DNA of 12,252 nt from SCGC-AG-212-J23 sp035762345 (GTDB lineage Bacteria; Pseudomonadota; Gammaproteobacteria; Burkholderiales; SG8-39): assembly GCA_035762345.1 (NCBI GenBank), contig DASTPE010000084.1, positions 1 through 12,252 on the forward strand. The letters run 5' to 3'. Under the pieces are notes generated by a model. It saw nothing but the letters and a program-made list of their open reading frames with translations. It made no database searches and had not been told where the DNA came from. Within the stretch, counting starts at the first letter, position 1. The number at the start of each line of letters is the position of its first letter. Of this stretch, positions 5,314-12,252 are shown piece after piece. The position numbers and the translations under genes were made by a program.

Positions 5314-7065
5314 ATGGAGACGAATTTTCTCGGGCAGGCGCTCACCTACCTCGCGGCCGGCGTGATCGCCGTTCCGCTTTTCAAGCGGCTCGGGCTCAGT
5401 TCTGTGCTCGGCTACCTCGCCGCGGGCATGGCAATCGGACCCTGGGGATTCAGGCTCATCGGCGATCCGCAGACGGTGCTGCACTTCGCCGAGTTCGGCG
5501 TAGTGATGCTGCTCTTTCTCATCGGCCTCGAGCTCGACCCGCGGCGGCTGTGGACGCTGCGCCGACCGATCGTCGGCATGGGCTCGGTCCAGGTGCTCGT
5601 CACCGCCGCCGCGGTGGCGGCGATCGCTCTCGCGCTCGGGCAGCCGCTCGCGCTCGCGCTCATCGCCGGCATGGGGTTCGCGATGTCTTCGACCGCGATT
5701 GCGCTTGCCACGCTCCAGGAGAGGAATCTGCTCGCCACGCCCGGCGGCCAGGCCGGCTTCTCGGTGCTGCTCTTTCAGGATCTTGCGGTGATCCCGATGC
5801 TGCTTGTGGTCGGCTTGCTCTCCGAAGGCGAGCGCGCACTCGACTGGCGCGCGGCGGCGGTCGGCGTCGGGATGATCGCCGCGCTCATCACCGGCGGGCG
5901 CATCCTGCTGCGCCCGGCGCTGCGGGTCATCGCCGGGACCCGGCTGCGCGAGGTGTTCGTCGCCGCGGCGCTGCTCCTCGTAATCGGCATCGCGCTCCTC
6001 ATGCAGGGCGCGGGATTTTCGATGGCGCTCGGCGCGTTCCTCGCCGGCGTGATCCTTGCCGACAGCGAGTTCCGCCACGAGCTCGAGGTGGACATCGAGC
6101 CGTTCAAGGGGCTGCTGCTCGGGCTATTCTTCATCGCGATCGGCATGTCGGTGGACCTGGGCCTGTTCGCGCGCGCGCCGCTGCTCGTGCTCGGAATCGG
6201 CCTCGGCATCGTCGCGCTGAAGGCGGCAATCCTCTACCCGGTCGCGAACCTGTTCGGCTACTGCGGGCGCGCCGACGCCGGTCTGTTCGCGGTGGCGCTG
6301 GCGCAGGTCGGCGAGTTCGCTTTCGTGCTGTTCGCGGCCGCAGGCCCGTTACTGCCGCCGGCAACGCTGTCGCTTCTGAACGCTGCGGTCGCGGTCTCGA
6401 TGCTGGCCACGCCGCTTCTCTTCCTCCTCTACGACAAGGCGCTCGCGCGCGGGATCGCGCCCGCGGAGCCCGACGTGGTCGACGAAGGCAACCCGGTCAT
6501 CATCGCCGGGTTTGGCCGCTTCGGGCAGGTCGTATCGCGCGTGCTGAATGGCCTGCGCATCCGCGCCACGCTTATCGACCACGATCCCAACCAGGTGGAG
6601 CTCGTGCGCCGCTTCGGCAACCCGGCTTACTACGGCGACGCGACGCGCCTGGACGTGCTCGAGCGCGCCGGCATCGCGCGCGCGAGGCTGCTCGTCGTCG
6701 CGCTCGACGACAGCGAGGCCGCGCTGCGCACCGCAAGGCAGGTGCGCCGCCGCTATCCGCAGCTCGCGATCATCGCGCGCGCGCACAGCCGCACCGACGC
6801 CTACGAGTACCTCGACCTCGGCGTCCCCGCAGTGCGCGAAACGTTCGGCTCGGCGCTGGACGCGGCCGAGGCGGCTTTGCGCTCGCTCGGGCACGGCCCG
6901 GTGGCCGCGCGGCGCGTGATCACGCAGTTCCGGCGACACGACGAGGAGATGATGGAAATGCAAGCACCCCACCGCGGCGAAGTCAAGCAACTGATCGCGC
7001 TCAACCAGCAGGGACGCCAAGACCTCGAGAAGCTGCTGACCGCCGAGATCAAGCGGCGCGCTTGA
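5314..7065 (+). CDS. CPA2 (Kef-type) monovalent cation:proton antiporter with TrkA-N domain
   Basis: This 583-residue inner-membrane protein has about 12-13 hydrophobic segments over residues 1 to about 385 and a cytosolic regulatory domain behind. The membrane part shows the CPA2 signatures LGYLAAGMAIGP, FGVVMLLFLIGLELDP and LLFQDLAVIPMLL. Q155-D156 is the ion-site Gln-Asp of Kef proteins. ALAQVGEFAFVLF follows in a later helix. Residues about 393-510 are a TrkA-N/RCK Rossmann domain with GFGRFG (399-404) and an acidic strand end (LIDHDP). Together they mark a KefB/KefC/YbaL-like K+(Na+)/H+ antiporter for pH or electrophile defence. Glutathione gating cannot be judged here, and no KefF/KefG-like ancillary gene is seen. 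The adjacent flavin reductase is not of the KefF flavodoxin-like type. The last about 60 residues are charged, possibly helical. Confidence 0.92.
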   Translation: METNFLGQALTYLAAGVIAVPLFKRLGLSSVLGYLAAGMAIGPWGFRLIGDPQTVLHFAEFGVVMLLFLIGLELDPRRLWTLRRPIVGMGSVQVLVTAAAVAAIALALGQPLALALIAGMGFAMSSTAIALATLQERNLLATPGGQAGFSVLLFQDLAVIPMLLVVGLLSEGERALDWRAAAVGVGMIAALITGGRILLRPALRVIAGTRLREVFVAAALLLVIGIALLMQGAGFSMALGAFLAGVILADSEFRHELEVDIEPFKGLLLGLFFIAIGMSVDLGLFARAPLLVLGIGLGIVALKAAILYPVANLFGYCGRADAGLFAVALAQVGEFAFVLFAAAGPLLPPATLSLLNAAVAVSMLATPLLFLLYDKALARGIAPAEPDVVDEGNPVIIAGFGRFGQVVSRVLNGLRIRATLIDHDPNQVELVRRFGNPAYYGDATRLDVLERAGIARARLLVVALDDSEAALRTARQVRRRYPQLAIIARAHSRTDAYEYLDLGVPAVRETFGSALDAAEAALRSLGHGPVAARRVITQFRRHDEEMMEMQAPHRGEVKQLIALNQQGRQDLEKLLTAEIKRRA

Positions 7066-7092
7066 CTCCTCGCGCCGGTTTTGGCGTAACAT
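7062..7092 (+). promoter_or_regulatory. Candidate promoter for the small acidic protein gene
   Basis: TTGACT (7062-7067, containing the antiporter stop codon) and TAACAT (7087-7092) are separated by 19 nt. A transcript would begin near 7099-7100, at or beside the second ATG (7100). The spacing is longer than the usual 17. The similarity is suggestive only. Confidence 0.25.
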
Positions 7093-7432
7093 GCTTTCGA
7101 TGCCGCGCAGGAAGAAGAGCGATTCGACGACGCCGATTTCGAAGCTGGAGCTCCCGCCCGAGGAGCCGATCGACGACCAGCCGATCCAGAGCCGCGTCTT
7201 CAAGAGGCCGGACGGCTACTACTGGGAAGCAAAAGGCAGGGAAGCGCGCGGCCCGTTCGCGACGCGGGCCGAAGCGGAAGCCGATCTCCTTGCCGGCGGC
7301 ACCACGGTCGGCGATTTCGACCGCGAGGACGGCCTGCAGGAAGCCGAATCCGAGCTTGGCATCTCCGAATGGATCGACCCGGACACCGGCGGGCCGGCCG
7401 AGGACAGCATCCCCCGCCTCGAGGACCATTAA
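7091..7432 (+). CDS. Small acidic conserved-looking hypothetical protein
   Basis: This 113-residue protein starts at ATG 7091 or, with no loss of anything that looks structural, at ATG 7100 (MPRRKK; 110 residues). Neither has a Shine-Dalgarno. A basic N-terminus is followed by residues 35-66, RVFKRPDGYYWEAKG then a GPFATRAEAEADL stretch, which looks like a small aromatic beta-hairpin plus helix. Behind it is an acidic tail with ISEWIDPDTGGPAED (91-105). There is no signal peptide, transmembrane segment or Cys, so it should be cytosolic. I recall similar short acidic proteins of unknown role in betaproteobacteria but cannot name a family. It lies 25 bp after the antiporter. Its stop directly abuts the stop of the kinase gene on the other strand. 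Confidence 0.7.
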   Translation: MLSMPRRKKSDSTTPISKLELPPEEPIDDQPIQSRVFKRPDGYYWEAKGREARGPFATRAEAEADLLAGGTTVGDFDREDGLQEAESELGISEWIDPDTGGPAEDSIPRLEDH

Positions 7433-7439
7433 CTAGTTA
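7430..7439. other. Palindrome carrying the stop codons of two convergent genes
   Basis: TAACTAGTTA is a perfect 10-bp palindrome. The small acidic gene stops with TAA at 7430-7432 and the kinase gene stops with TAG at 7435-7433. The convergent genes therefore abut with no base between them. No stem-loop with a T-run that could end transcription is visible. Confidence 0.85.
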
Positions 7440-8875
7440 TCTTTCGCCACGTCGGCGAAGAGCCGGTTGAGCGCTTCAGGGTCGACCGGCTTGGTCAGGT
7501 GGTAATCGAAGCCCGCCTCCATCGCGCGCCTGCGGTCGCTTTCCTGTCCCCACCCCGTCAACGCAACGAGCGTCATCGGCGCGATGCGCCGCTCGCGCAA
7601 GGCGCGGGCCACTTCGTAGCCGTTGGTGCCCGGCATGCCGATATCGAGCACCGCGACGCGCGGCCTGAACTCTTCGGCGAGCCGGATCGCGGCCGGGCCA
7701 TCGTACGCCACGCGCACTTCATGACCGAAGAGGCTCAGGATACGCTGCAGCGAGTCGGCGGCGTCGCGGTTGTCGTCGGCCACCACGACGCGCACCTGCC
7801 TCGGCCGCGCCGCGGCGCGCGCGTCGGCGATCCCAACCGGAGTCCCGCGCGCTAGCGGCAAGCGCACGATGAACTCGGCTCCGGATCCGCGCCCCGCGCT
7901 TTGCGCCTCGATGCGCCCGCCGTGCAACTGCACGATGCCCTGCGCGAGCCGCAACCCGACGCCCGCCGCTTGCTCGAAGAGGCGTGCCGCCGCCGCGGGC
8001 TCGAAGCCCACGCCGCTGTCCTCCACTGAGATCACCGCTTCACCGCGCTCGATCGCCGTGCTGAACGAAATGGTGCCGCGGGGCGGAGTGTGCTTGGCGG
8101 CGTTCTTTACGAGCGTGGCGAACACGTGCGCGAGACGCGCCGCATCGCCGTCGATGACGGCCGGCTCGGCAGGCATGAGCACCGAGAGCCGGTGTCCGGC
8201 GGCATTCACGTGAGGACGCGAGCTCTCGAGCGCCATGTCGACCACGGCTTCCAGGGCGACGCGCTCGCGCTGCAGACCGAGCTTGCCGCGCGCGAGACGC
8301 TCGAGATCGACGAGGTCGCCGATCAGCCGCGAGAGCTGGTCGATCTGGCGCTCGATGACGCTCTGGCTCCAGGCGACTTCCGGATCCTGCGGACCTTTGC
8401 GCGCCAGGATCGCGACGGCGTTTCGCATCGGGGCGAGGGGATTGCGCAGCTCATGCGCCACGGCGGCGAGGAACTCGTCTTTCTTCTGGTATTCCTGGCG
8501 CAGCGCTTCCTCGGCGAGCTTACGGTCGTGGATGTCGGTCCCGACTGCGACCCATCCATTCACCTCGCCGCGCGCGCCGCGCGTCGGCGTATAAATCCAG
8601 CTCAGCCAGCGTTCGCCGAGCCCCGGCATGCGCGAAAGGCGCTCGTATTGCGCCTGCTCGCCCTGCAGCACAAGGTCGATTGAGGGCTGGATGACGCGCA
8701 GCGCTTCCTCGCCGATGATGTCGACAAGGCTGCGGCCGACAATGTCCGGCGCCGCGCGCCCGATCCATTTTGCGTAGCGCGCGTTGACCCAGAGGAAACG
8801 CTGGTCGCGGCTGCAGCGCACGGCTGCGGCCGGCATCGTATCCGCGACGATGCGGAGATCGGCCTCCCCGGTCAT
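7433..8875 (-). CDS. Hybrid sensor histidine kinase (PAS-HisKA-HATPase-REC)
   Basis: This 480-residue protein has no transmembrane segment or signal peptide, so it is a cytosolic sensor. PAS/PAC covers residues about 8-119 (WVNARYAKWIG; WVAVGTDIHDRK). HisKA covers about 131-197 with phospho-acceptor H141 in HELRNPL. HATPase_c covers about 240-341 with N-box N258 (VKNAAKH), G1 box DSGVGF (286-291) and a G2-like GVGLRLA (305-311). A C-terminal receiver covers about 361-477 with acidic D367 and D368, phospho-acceptor D411 (LDIGMPGTNG), T440 (LTGWG) and K462 (LTKPVD). Output must pass to another protein, because no DNA-binding domain or partner regulator is present. The ATP lid between LFE (299-301) and GVGL is unusually short. 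The gene lies 81 bp after the FAD oxidoreductase gene, with a 16-bp tandem repeat between them. The domain call is firm, the signal is unknown. Confidence 0.92.
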   Translation of the reverse strand: MTGEADLRIVADTMPAAAVRCSRDQRFLWVNARYAKWIGRAAPDIVGRSLVDIIGEEALRVIQPSIDLVLQGEQAQYERLSRMPGLGERWLSWIYTPTRGARGEVNGWVAVGTDIHDRKLAEEALRQEYQKKDEFLAAVAHELRNPLAPMRNAVAILARKGPQDPEVAWSQSVIERQIDQLSRLIGDLVDLERLARGKLGLQRERVALEAVVDMALESSRPHVNAAGHRLSVLMPAEPAVIDGDAARLAHVFATLVKNAAKHTPPRGTISFSTAIERGEAVISVEDSGVGFEPAAAARLFEQAAGVGLRLAQGIVQLHGGRIEAQSAGRGSGAEFIVRLPLARGTPVGIADARAAARPRQVRVVVADDNRDAADSLQRILSLFGHEVRVAYDGPAAIRLAEEFRPRVAVLDIGMPGTNGYEVARALRERRIAPMTLVALTGWGQESDRRRAMEAGFDYHLTKPVDPEALNRLFADVAKDN

Positions 8876-8917
8876 TGCGTAATGCTAACGAAGACAGATG
8901 TGCGCTGCTGATGTCGC

Positions 8918-8949
8918 GGTTTCAACGACACGTGGTTTCAACGACACGA
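8918..8949. repeat. 16-bp tandem direct repeat upstream of the kinase gene
   Basis: Two adjacent 16-nt units, GGTTTCAACGACACGT and GGTTTCAACGACACGA, differ only in the last base. They occupy 8918-8933 and 8934-8949, ending 7 bp before the oxidoreductase stop codon and starting 42 bp before the kinase start. Read on the - strand, each unit contains TTGAAA, which resembles a -35 element, but no good -10 follows. It could be a paired regulator site or a simple duplication. Confidence 0.85.
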
Positions 8950-8956
8950 TGAGGGC

Positions 8957-10390
8957 TCACGCCGCCTTGGCTGCATGCAGCTCCTTGCGCAGGCTCGCGC
9001 CCTGGCGCACAAGCTCGCGCTGGACTTCGCCGACCGCGATCTGCCGTGGACGCGCATTTCGCTTGGCGGCGAGCGCGGCGGCGACTCCGGCGGCGTGCCC
9101 GGTCGCCATCACGATCGGCATTACGCGGTACGAGGAGTGCGCCTCGTGCGTACCGGAGATGCAGCGGCCGGCGACGATGAGCCCTTCGGCGTTCTTCGGC
9201 ATCAGGCAACGCAACGGGATGTCGTACGCCTCGCCGGGCGGCAGGCGCTTGAGCACCGTGCCGCTGCCCGTCGGGTTGTGGATGTCGACCGGATATGCGC
9301 CGCGCGCGATGGCGTCGTCAAATTTGCGCGCCGACAGGACGTCGGCGGCGGTGAGCTGATAGTCGCCGATGATACGCCGCGTCTCGCGCACACCGACGTT
9401 CACTCCGCTCTGCAGCACGTACGACTTCTCGAAACCGGGCACGTAGCGGCGCAGGAATTCCGCGATCTGGCGCATCTGCCGCCGGCTCATCCATTCGGCG
9501 TACGAAAGATCCCAGACATCGGTGCCGAGAACGCGCGTTACGCGAGTGCTGTTGACACTCACCTCGCCCTCGTGCGGCGTGGCGAAAAAGAGAATGTCCT
9601 CGCGCGGGAGCTTGAGCTGGCCGGCGGCGGTCGCCTGGCGCACCAGATCCCACAGCCCGTGCACGCCGCGCCATTCGCCCGGGTGCTCCTTGACATAGGT
9701 CTCGAACGCGGCGCGCTGGAACTCCGCCATGCGGAACATGAGCGTCATCGGCTGCACCAGTCCGTCGGCGCGGCCGACCTTGGTCGGCGTGCCGGCCTGC
9801 ACCGCGACATCGGCGTCGCCGGTGCAGTCGACCGTCACCTTCGCGCGGATGACGAGCGGCCCGGACTTCGTCTCGAAAACAACTCCTCCGACCACGCCTT
9901 CACCGACGATTCCGCTCGCCAGGGCATGGAAAATAAGCTGCACGCCGGCCTCGTCGAGAAGGTCGAGCGCCACCAGCTTGAACCACTCGGGGTCGAAGGG
10001 CACGACGTAGCCGGTGGCGAGCGTGGGCGGTATCGCGCCTCCGACGCTCACGAGGCGCGCGAGCACCTTCGCCAGCACGCCGCCGACCACCGGCTCGCCC
10101 GGGCCGTGGTCCGTGGGCAGCAGGGTCGCAGCGCCGCGGCGCTCGCGCGTGGGCATCTGCGTGTGGAACGACATGAGCGGCATGACTAGCGCCGCGGTGG
10201 CATTGCCGCCGAGGAACCCGTAGCGCTCGGCGAGGATGACGCGCACGCCGGCCTGCGCCGCGCCGAGCGCCGCGCCCAAGCCTGCCGGCCCGCCGCCCAC
10301 GACCAGCACGTCCGCCTCGCCGGCAAGCACGGCCTGGCGAGGCGGCAGTTCGACGCGCTGCGCGCCGTCAGGCCGCTTTAGCGTGGGCAT
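8957..10390 (-). CDS. FAD-dependent oxidoreductase (FAD_oxidored-type)
   Basis: This 477-residue flavoprotein has an N-terminal Rossmann fold: VLVVGGGPAGLGAALGAAQAG, with GGGPAG at 32-37 and ribose-binding E55 in LAERYGFLGG. DCTGDADVA lies at 188-196. A GVRETRRIIGDY element (333-344) precedes a C-terminal FAD segment, AEGLIVAGRCISG (401-413), which runs on to MATGHAAG (428-435). This layout is that of the PF12831-type FAD-dependent oxidoreductases, often acting on small acids or unknown metabolites. The first about 24 residues precede the fold and look normal for this group. There is no signal peptide, so it is cytosolic. The start overlaps the end of the pyruvyl-transferase gene by 23 bp, implying translational coupling. 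The substrate is not determinable; the dehydrogenase upstream in the operon suggests a hydroxy-acid pathway. Confidence 0.88.
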   Translation of the reverse strand: MPTLKRPDGAQRVELPPRQAVLAGEADVLVVGGGPAGLGAALGAAQAGVRVILAERYGFLGGNATAALVMPLMSFHTQMPTRERRGAATLLPTDHGPGEPVVGGVLAKVLARLVSVGGAIPPTLATGYVVPFDPEWFKLVALDLLDEAGVQLIFHALASGIVGEGVVGGVVFETKSGPLVIRAKVTVDCTGDADVAVQAGTPTKVGRADGLVQPMTLMFRMAEFQRAAFETYVKEHPGEWRGVHGLWDLVRQATAAGQLKLPREDILFFATPHEGEVSVNSTRVTRVLGTDVWDLSYAEWMSRRQMRQIAEFLRRYVPGFEKSYVLQSGVNVGVRETRRIIGDYQLTAADVLSARKFDDAIARGAYPVDIHNPTGSGTVLKRLPPGEAYDIPLRCLMPKNAEGLIVAGRCISGTHEAHSSYRVMPIVMATGHAAGVAAALAAKRNARPRQIAVGEVQRELVRQGASLRKELHAAKAA

Positions 10391-11522
10391 CCGCGAGTCT
10401 TTGCCCCGTCAGCACCTCGAGGAGGATGCGATGCGTTTCTCTTGCGCGCTCCTGCAGCGCCGGCAGCGCTTGCGCGATCTGTGTGCGCATCGAGCGGCGG
10501 CGGTCCCAGGACTCGTCCAGGTAGGCAATGAGCCTCCCGGCGTTCACAAGGTTGAGCGGCGGCGCAGGCAGGCCGAGCGCCTCAAGAAAGCCACTCACCT
10601 TGCCGGCGTAGGGCAGCGCGACGAACGGCGTGCCCTGGATGGCGGCAAACATGAGGAAGTGCAGCCGCATGCCAAGCGCGAAGTCGAACTTGCCCATCAA
10701 CGACAGCATCTGGCCGGAGGTGTACTCGCCCTTCAGTACCGTGGCCCGCTGCGCGCGCAGCATTTTTGCGATGACCGCGTGGCTGTGCTGAGTGTCGAGC
10801 ACCGAGCGCTCCATCGGCACGAATACCACGTCCGCGTCGTAGCGGTCGACGATAAAATCGGCCGCGTTGGCAAGCAGCGCGTGGTACACCTTCTCGTCGA
10901 GGTCGGGCGCAGCGACGCCGGGCTCGCGCACCGACATGCCGATGAGCCGGCGACGCCCTTCGAGCCCTTCGTGCTTGAGTATTCCCCGCGGCAGCGGCTC
11001 CGGCTTGAGAAGCAGCGCCGGATCTGCTGTCACGATCACATCGCGGTGCAGTCCCGCCTCCTCGAGCACGCGGTGAGCGCTTTTCTCGCGTACCGTGACC
11101 ACCGTGGCGTCGGCGAGGTTGTCGCGCACCGCGGCCTGCGCCGCGGCGTGGTTCAGCGGCCCCGCGCCGATCGCGTACGCCATGACCGGCACGTGTTTCT
11201 CGCGCGCAAGCGACACCTCGCGCAAGTAGGTGCGCGCATCGGCGTCATACAGGATGCCACCGCCGCCCAGGATGAGAAGGTCGAGACGCTCGACCTCGGG
11301 CAGCACCTCGGCGCGCGAGAGCTCGCGCACCGCCACCGCTCGCTCGACGCTGTGGCGGCGCTTGGTATCGTCAGCGTCGCGGGAAAAGACCGTGATCTCG
11401 ACTTTGGGGACGTCCTTCCGCAGCTGAGTAATGATGGACTGCAGAATGGCCTCGTCGCCGAGGTTAAGGCCCCCGTAGGACCCGGTAATTCCTACCCGGT
11501 AGATCTCCTTGCCCACAGGCAT
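10368..11522 (-). CDS. Polysaccharide pyruvyl transferase family protein (CsaB-like)
   Basis: This 384-residue protein is of the PS_pyruv_trans/CsaB type. Family members move the enolpyruvyl group of phosphoenolpyruvate onto sugars as a ketal. Visible features are GSYGGLNLGDEAIL (14-27) at the N-terminus, LLILGGGGILYD (82-93), the REKSA strand-turn (145-149), TADPALLL (165-172), the second-domain opening GMSVREPG (195-202), and near the C-terminus FALGMRLHFLMFAA (281-294) with PYAGKVSGF (304-312). GMRLH is the usual acceptor/PEP-site signature. It has no membrane anchor. It lies 19 bp after the hydroxyacid dehydrogenase and overlaps the oxidoreductase by 23 bp. No glycosyltransferase, flippase or polymerase is in sight, so a cell-wall or capsule role has no local support. 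It may modify another acceptor, but that is inference. Confidence 0.88.
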   Translation of the reverse strand: MPVGKEIYRVGITGSYGGLNLGDEAILQSIITQLRKDVPKVEITVFSRDADDTKRRHSVERAVAVRELSRAEVLPEVERLDLLILGGGGILYDADARTYLREVSLAREKHVPVMAYAIGAGPLNHAAAQAAVRDNLADATVVTVREKSAHRVLEEAGLHRDVIVTADPALLLKPEPLPRGILKHEGLEGRRRLIGMSVREPGVAAPDLDEKVYHALLANAADFIVDRYDADVVFVPMERSVLDTQHSHAVIAKMLRAQRATVLKGEYTSGQMLSLMGKFDFALGMRLHFLMFAAIQGTPFVALPYAGKVSGFLEALGLPAPPLNLVNAGRLIAYLDESWDRRRSMRTQIAQALPALQERARETHRILLEVLTGQRLADAHAKAA

Positions 11523-11541
11523 GGGGCCCGCTTACGCAAGA

Positions 11542-12252
11542 TTAGTTCCCGGCAACAACCGGATTGCGGGGCTTCTTGCCCTCGAGGACGCGCACCACCT
11601 CTTCGGCCGCCCCCCACTCGCCGCGCTTCTGCGCCTCCCGCGTCGAGCCGCCGGTATGGGGCGTAGTGAGCACGTTGTCGAGCGCGAGCAGCGGGTGGTT
11701 CCTGCGCGGCGGCTCGGTTTCCAGGACGTCGATCGCCGCGCCCGCAATCCGCCGCTCGCTCAAGGCGCGATGGAGCGCATCCTCGTCGACCACGCCTCCC
11801 CTTGCGAGATTGACGAGATAGGCCGACTTCTTCATCGAGGCGAACTGGCGCTCGCCCACCATGTGTCGCGTCTCGTCGTTCAGCGGACAGTGCAGCGACA
11901 CGAAATCGGAGCCGGCAAAAAGATCGTCCAGGCCCACCCACTCGCCTCCCAGCGAAGTGACGTGGGACGCCGGAATGTACGGATCGCAGACAAGCAACGA
12001 CATTTCGAAGGCGCGGGCTCTGAGCGCCACCCTCGTGCCGATGTTCCCCATGCCCACGATACCGATCGTCTTGCCAGCGAGCTCAAGCCCGATGAACCGC
12101 AGGTAGTCGCTCCAGCGGTTGTCCTTCACCGCGCCGTCGGCTGCCACTGTATGGCGCGCGAGCGCGATCATTTGTCCAAACGCGAGCTCGGCGACCGCCA
12201 CTGCGTTGCAGCCCGGATTGTTGGTCACCCACACCTTGTGCTCGCGCGCGGC
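11542..12252 (-). CDS. D-2-hydroxyacid dehydrogenase, phosphoglycerate-dehydrogenase-like (5' end outside window)
   Basis: The frame stays open to the window edge. The 236 visible residues are the C-terminal two-thirds or so of a D-isomer-specific 2-hydroxyacid dehydrogenase. In visible numbering, NPGCNAVAVAELAFGQMIALAR (12-33) leads into the NAD-binding domain with GIVGMGNIG (64-72; GMGNIG at 67-72) and CDPYIP (89-94). The catalytic trio is present: R151 (NLARGG), E180 (DVLETEPP) and H199 (TTPHTGGST). The PHTGGSTREAQ ending is closest to SerA-like enzymes. However, the chain stops at NPVVAGN with no C-terminal ACT domain, so it is a short-form enzyme and not a full regulatory SerA. GTG 12234 lies inside a conserved strand and is not a start. 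It is the first visible gene of the - strand operon. Confidence 0.88.
   Translation of the reverse strand, partial: AAREHKVWVTNNPGCNAVAVAELAFGQMIALARHTVAADGAVKDNRWSDYLRFIGLELAGKTIGIVGMGNIGTRVALRARAFEMSLLVCDPYIPASHVTSLGGEWVGLDDLFAGSDFVSLHCPLNDETRHMVGERQFASMKKSAYLVNLARGGVVDEDALHRALSERRIAGAAIDVLETEPPRRNHPLLALDNVLTTPHTGGSTREAQKRGEWGAAEEVVRVLEGKKPRNPVVAGN

Noticed and set aside
5294..5316. CCATG...CATGG symmetry as an operator
   Set aside because: The 5-bp arms are just the two opposed start codons with flanking bases. The centre shows no further symmetry.
4759..7065. KefF/KefC-like pair made of the flavin reductase and the antiporter
   Set aside because: The reductase is an FMN split-barrel protein, not the flavodoxin-like quinone reductase fold of KefF/KefG, and the genes are divergent.
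5550..7436. 628-codon open frame on the + strand
   Set aside because: It is a shadow of the antiporter and the small acidic gene in another frame, strongly Arg/Ala-biased, with no transmembrane pattern.
8918..8949. Start of a CRISPR array
   Set aside because: There are only two units, directly adjacent with no spacers and only 16 bp long, and no cas gene is nearby.
8975..10189. 404-codon open frame on the + strand
   Set aside because: It is antisense to the FAD oxidoreductase, whose FAD motifs are unmistakable. The shadow is His/Arg/Asp-rich and motif-free.
10236..11666. 476-codon open frame on the + strand
   Set aside because: It is antisense to the pyruvyl transferase and parts of its neighbours, with no domain visible.

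Overview
The window is gene-dense, GC-rich (clearly above 60% by eye) bacterial chromosomal DNA. The gene families fit a Gram-negative proteobacterium, most likely a betaproteobacterium of the Burkholderiales/Rhodocyclales type. The signs are an outer-membrane beta-barrel, signal-peptide-bearing periplasmic proteins, a CPA2/Kef-type antiporter, a PAS-HisKA-HATPase-REC hybrid kinase, and very long open frames on the opposite strand that are typical of high-GC coding DNA. I see no rRNA, tRNA, CRISPR array, insertion sequence or phage gene. No stretch over 100 bases lacks a gene.

Region 1 (1-3619, + strand) is a run of four genes whose products all look exported. They are an amidohydrolase with a signal peptide, a MauG/CcpA-like di-haem protein with a YtkA-like Met/His-rich domain fused in front, a small secreted protein with a Lys/Glu/Pro repeat tail, and an outer-membrane beta-barrel. 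The first two overlap by 52 nt, the last two are 2 nt apart, and a 59-nt AT-richer gap with a strong Shine-Dalgarno separates the pairs. This is the most interesting part: it looks like a periplasm-to-outer-membrane module joining a possible copper-handling domain to a haem oxidant enzyme.

Region 2 (3596-7432) holds an MFS transporter and a flavin reductase on the - strand. Facing away from them are a CPA2 monovalent cation:proton antiporter and a small acidic hypothetical protein on the + strand. The MFS gene meets the beta-barrel gene tail to tail with a 24-bp overlap. The flavin reductase and antiporter start codons are only 15 bp apart.

Region 3 (7433-12252, - strand), read in transcription order, starts off the right edge. 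It holds a D-2-hydroxyacid (phosphoglycerate-dehydrogenase-like) dehydrogenase that is 5'-truncated by the window, a polysaccharide-pyruvyl-transferase family protein and an FAD-dependent oxidoreductase. An 81-bp gap containing a 16-bp tandem repeat follows, then a hybrid sensor histidine kinase. The first three genes have a 19-bp gap and a 23-bp overlap and look like one operon. I cannot name its substrate. The kinase ends exactly where the small hypothetical gene ends, at a palindrome that carries both stop codons.
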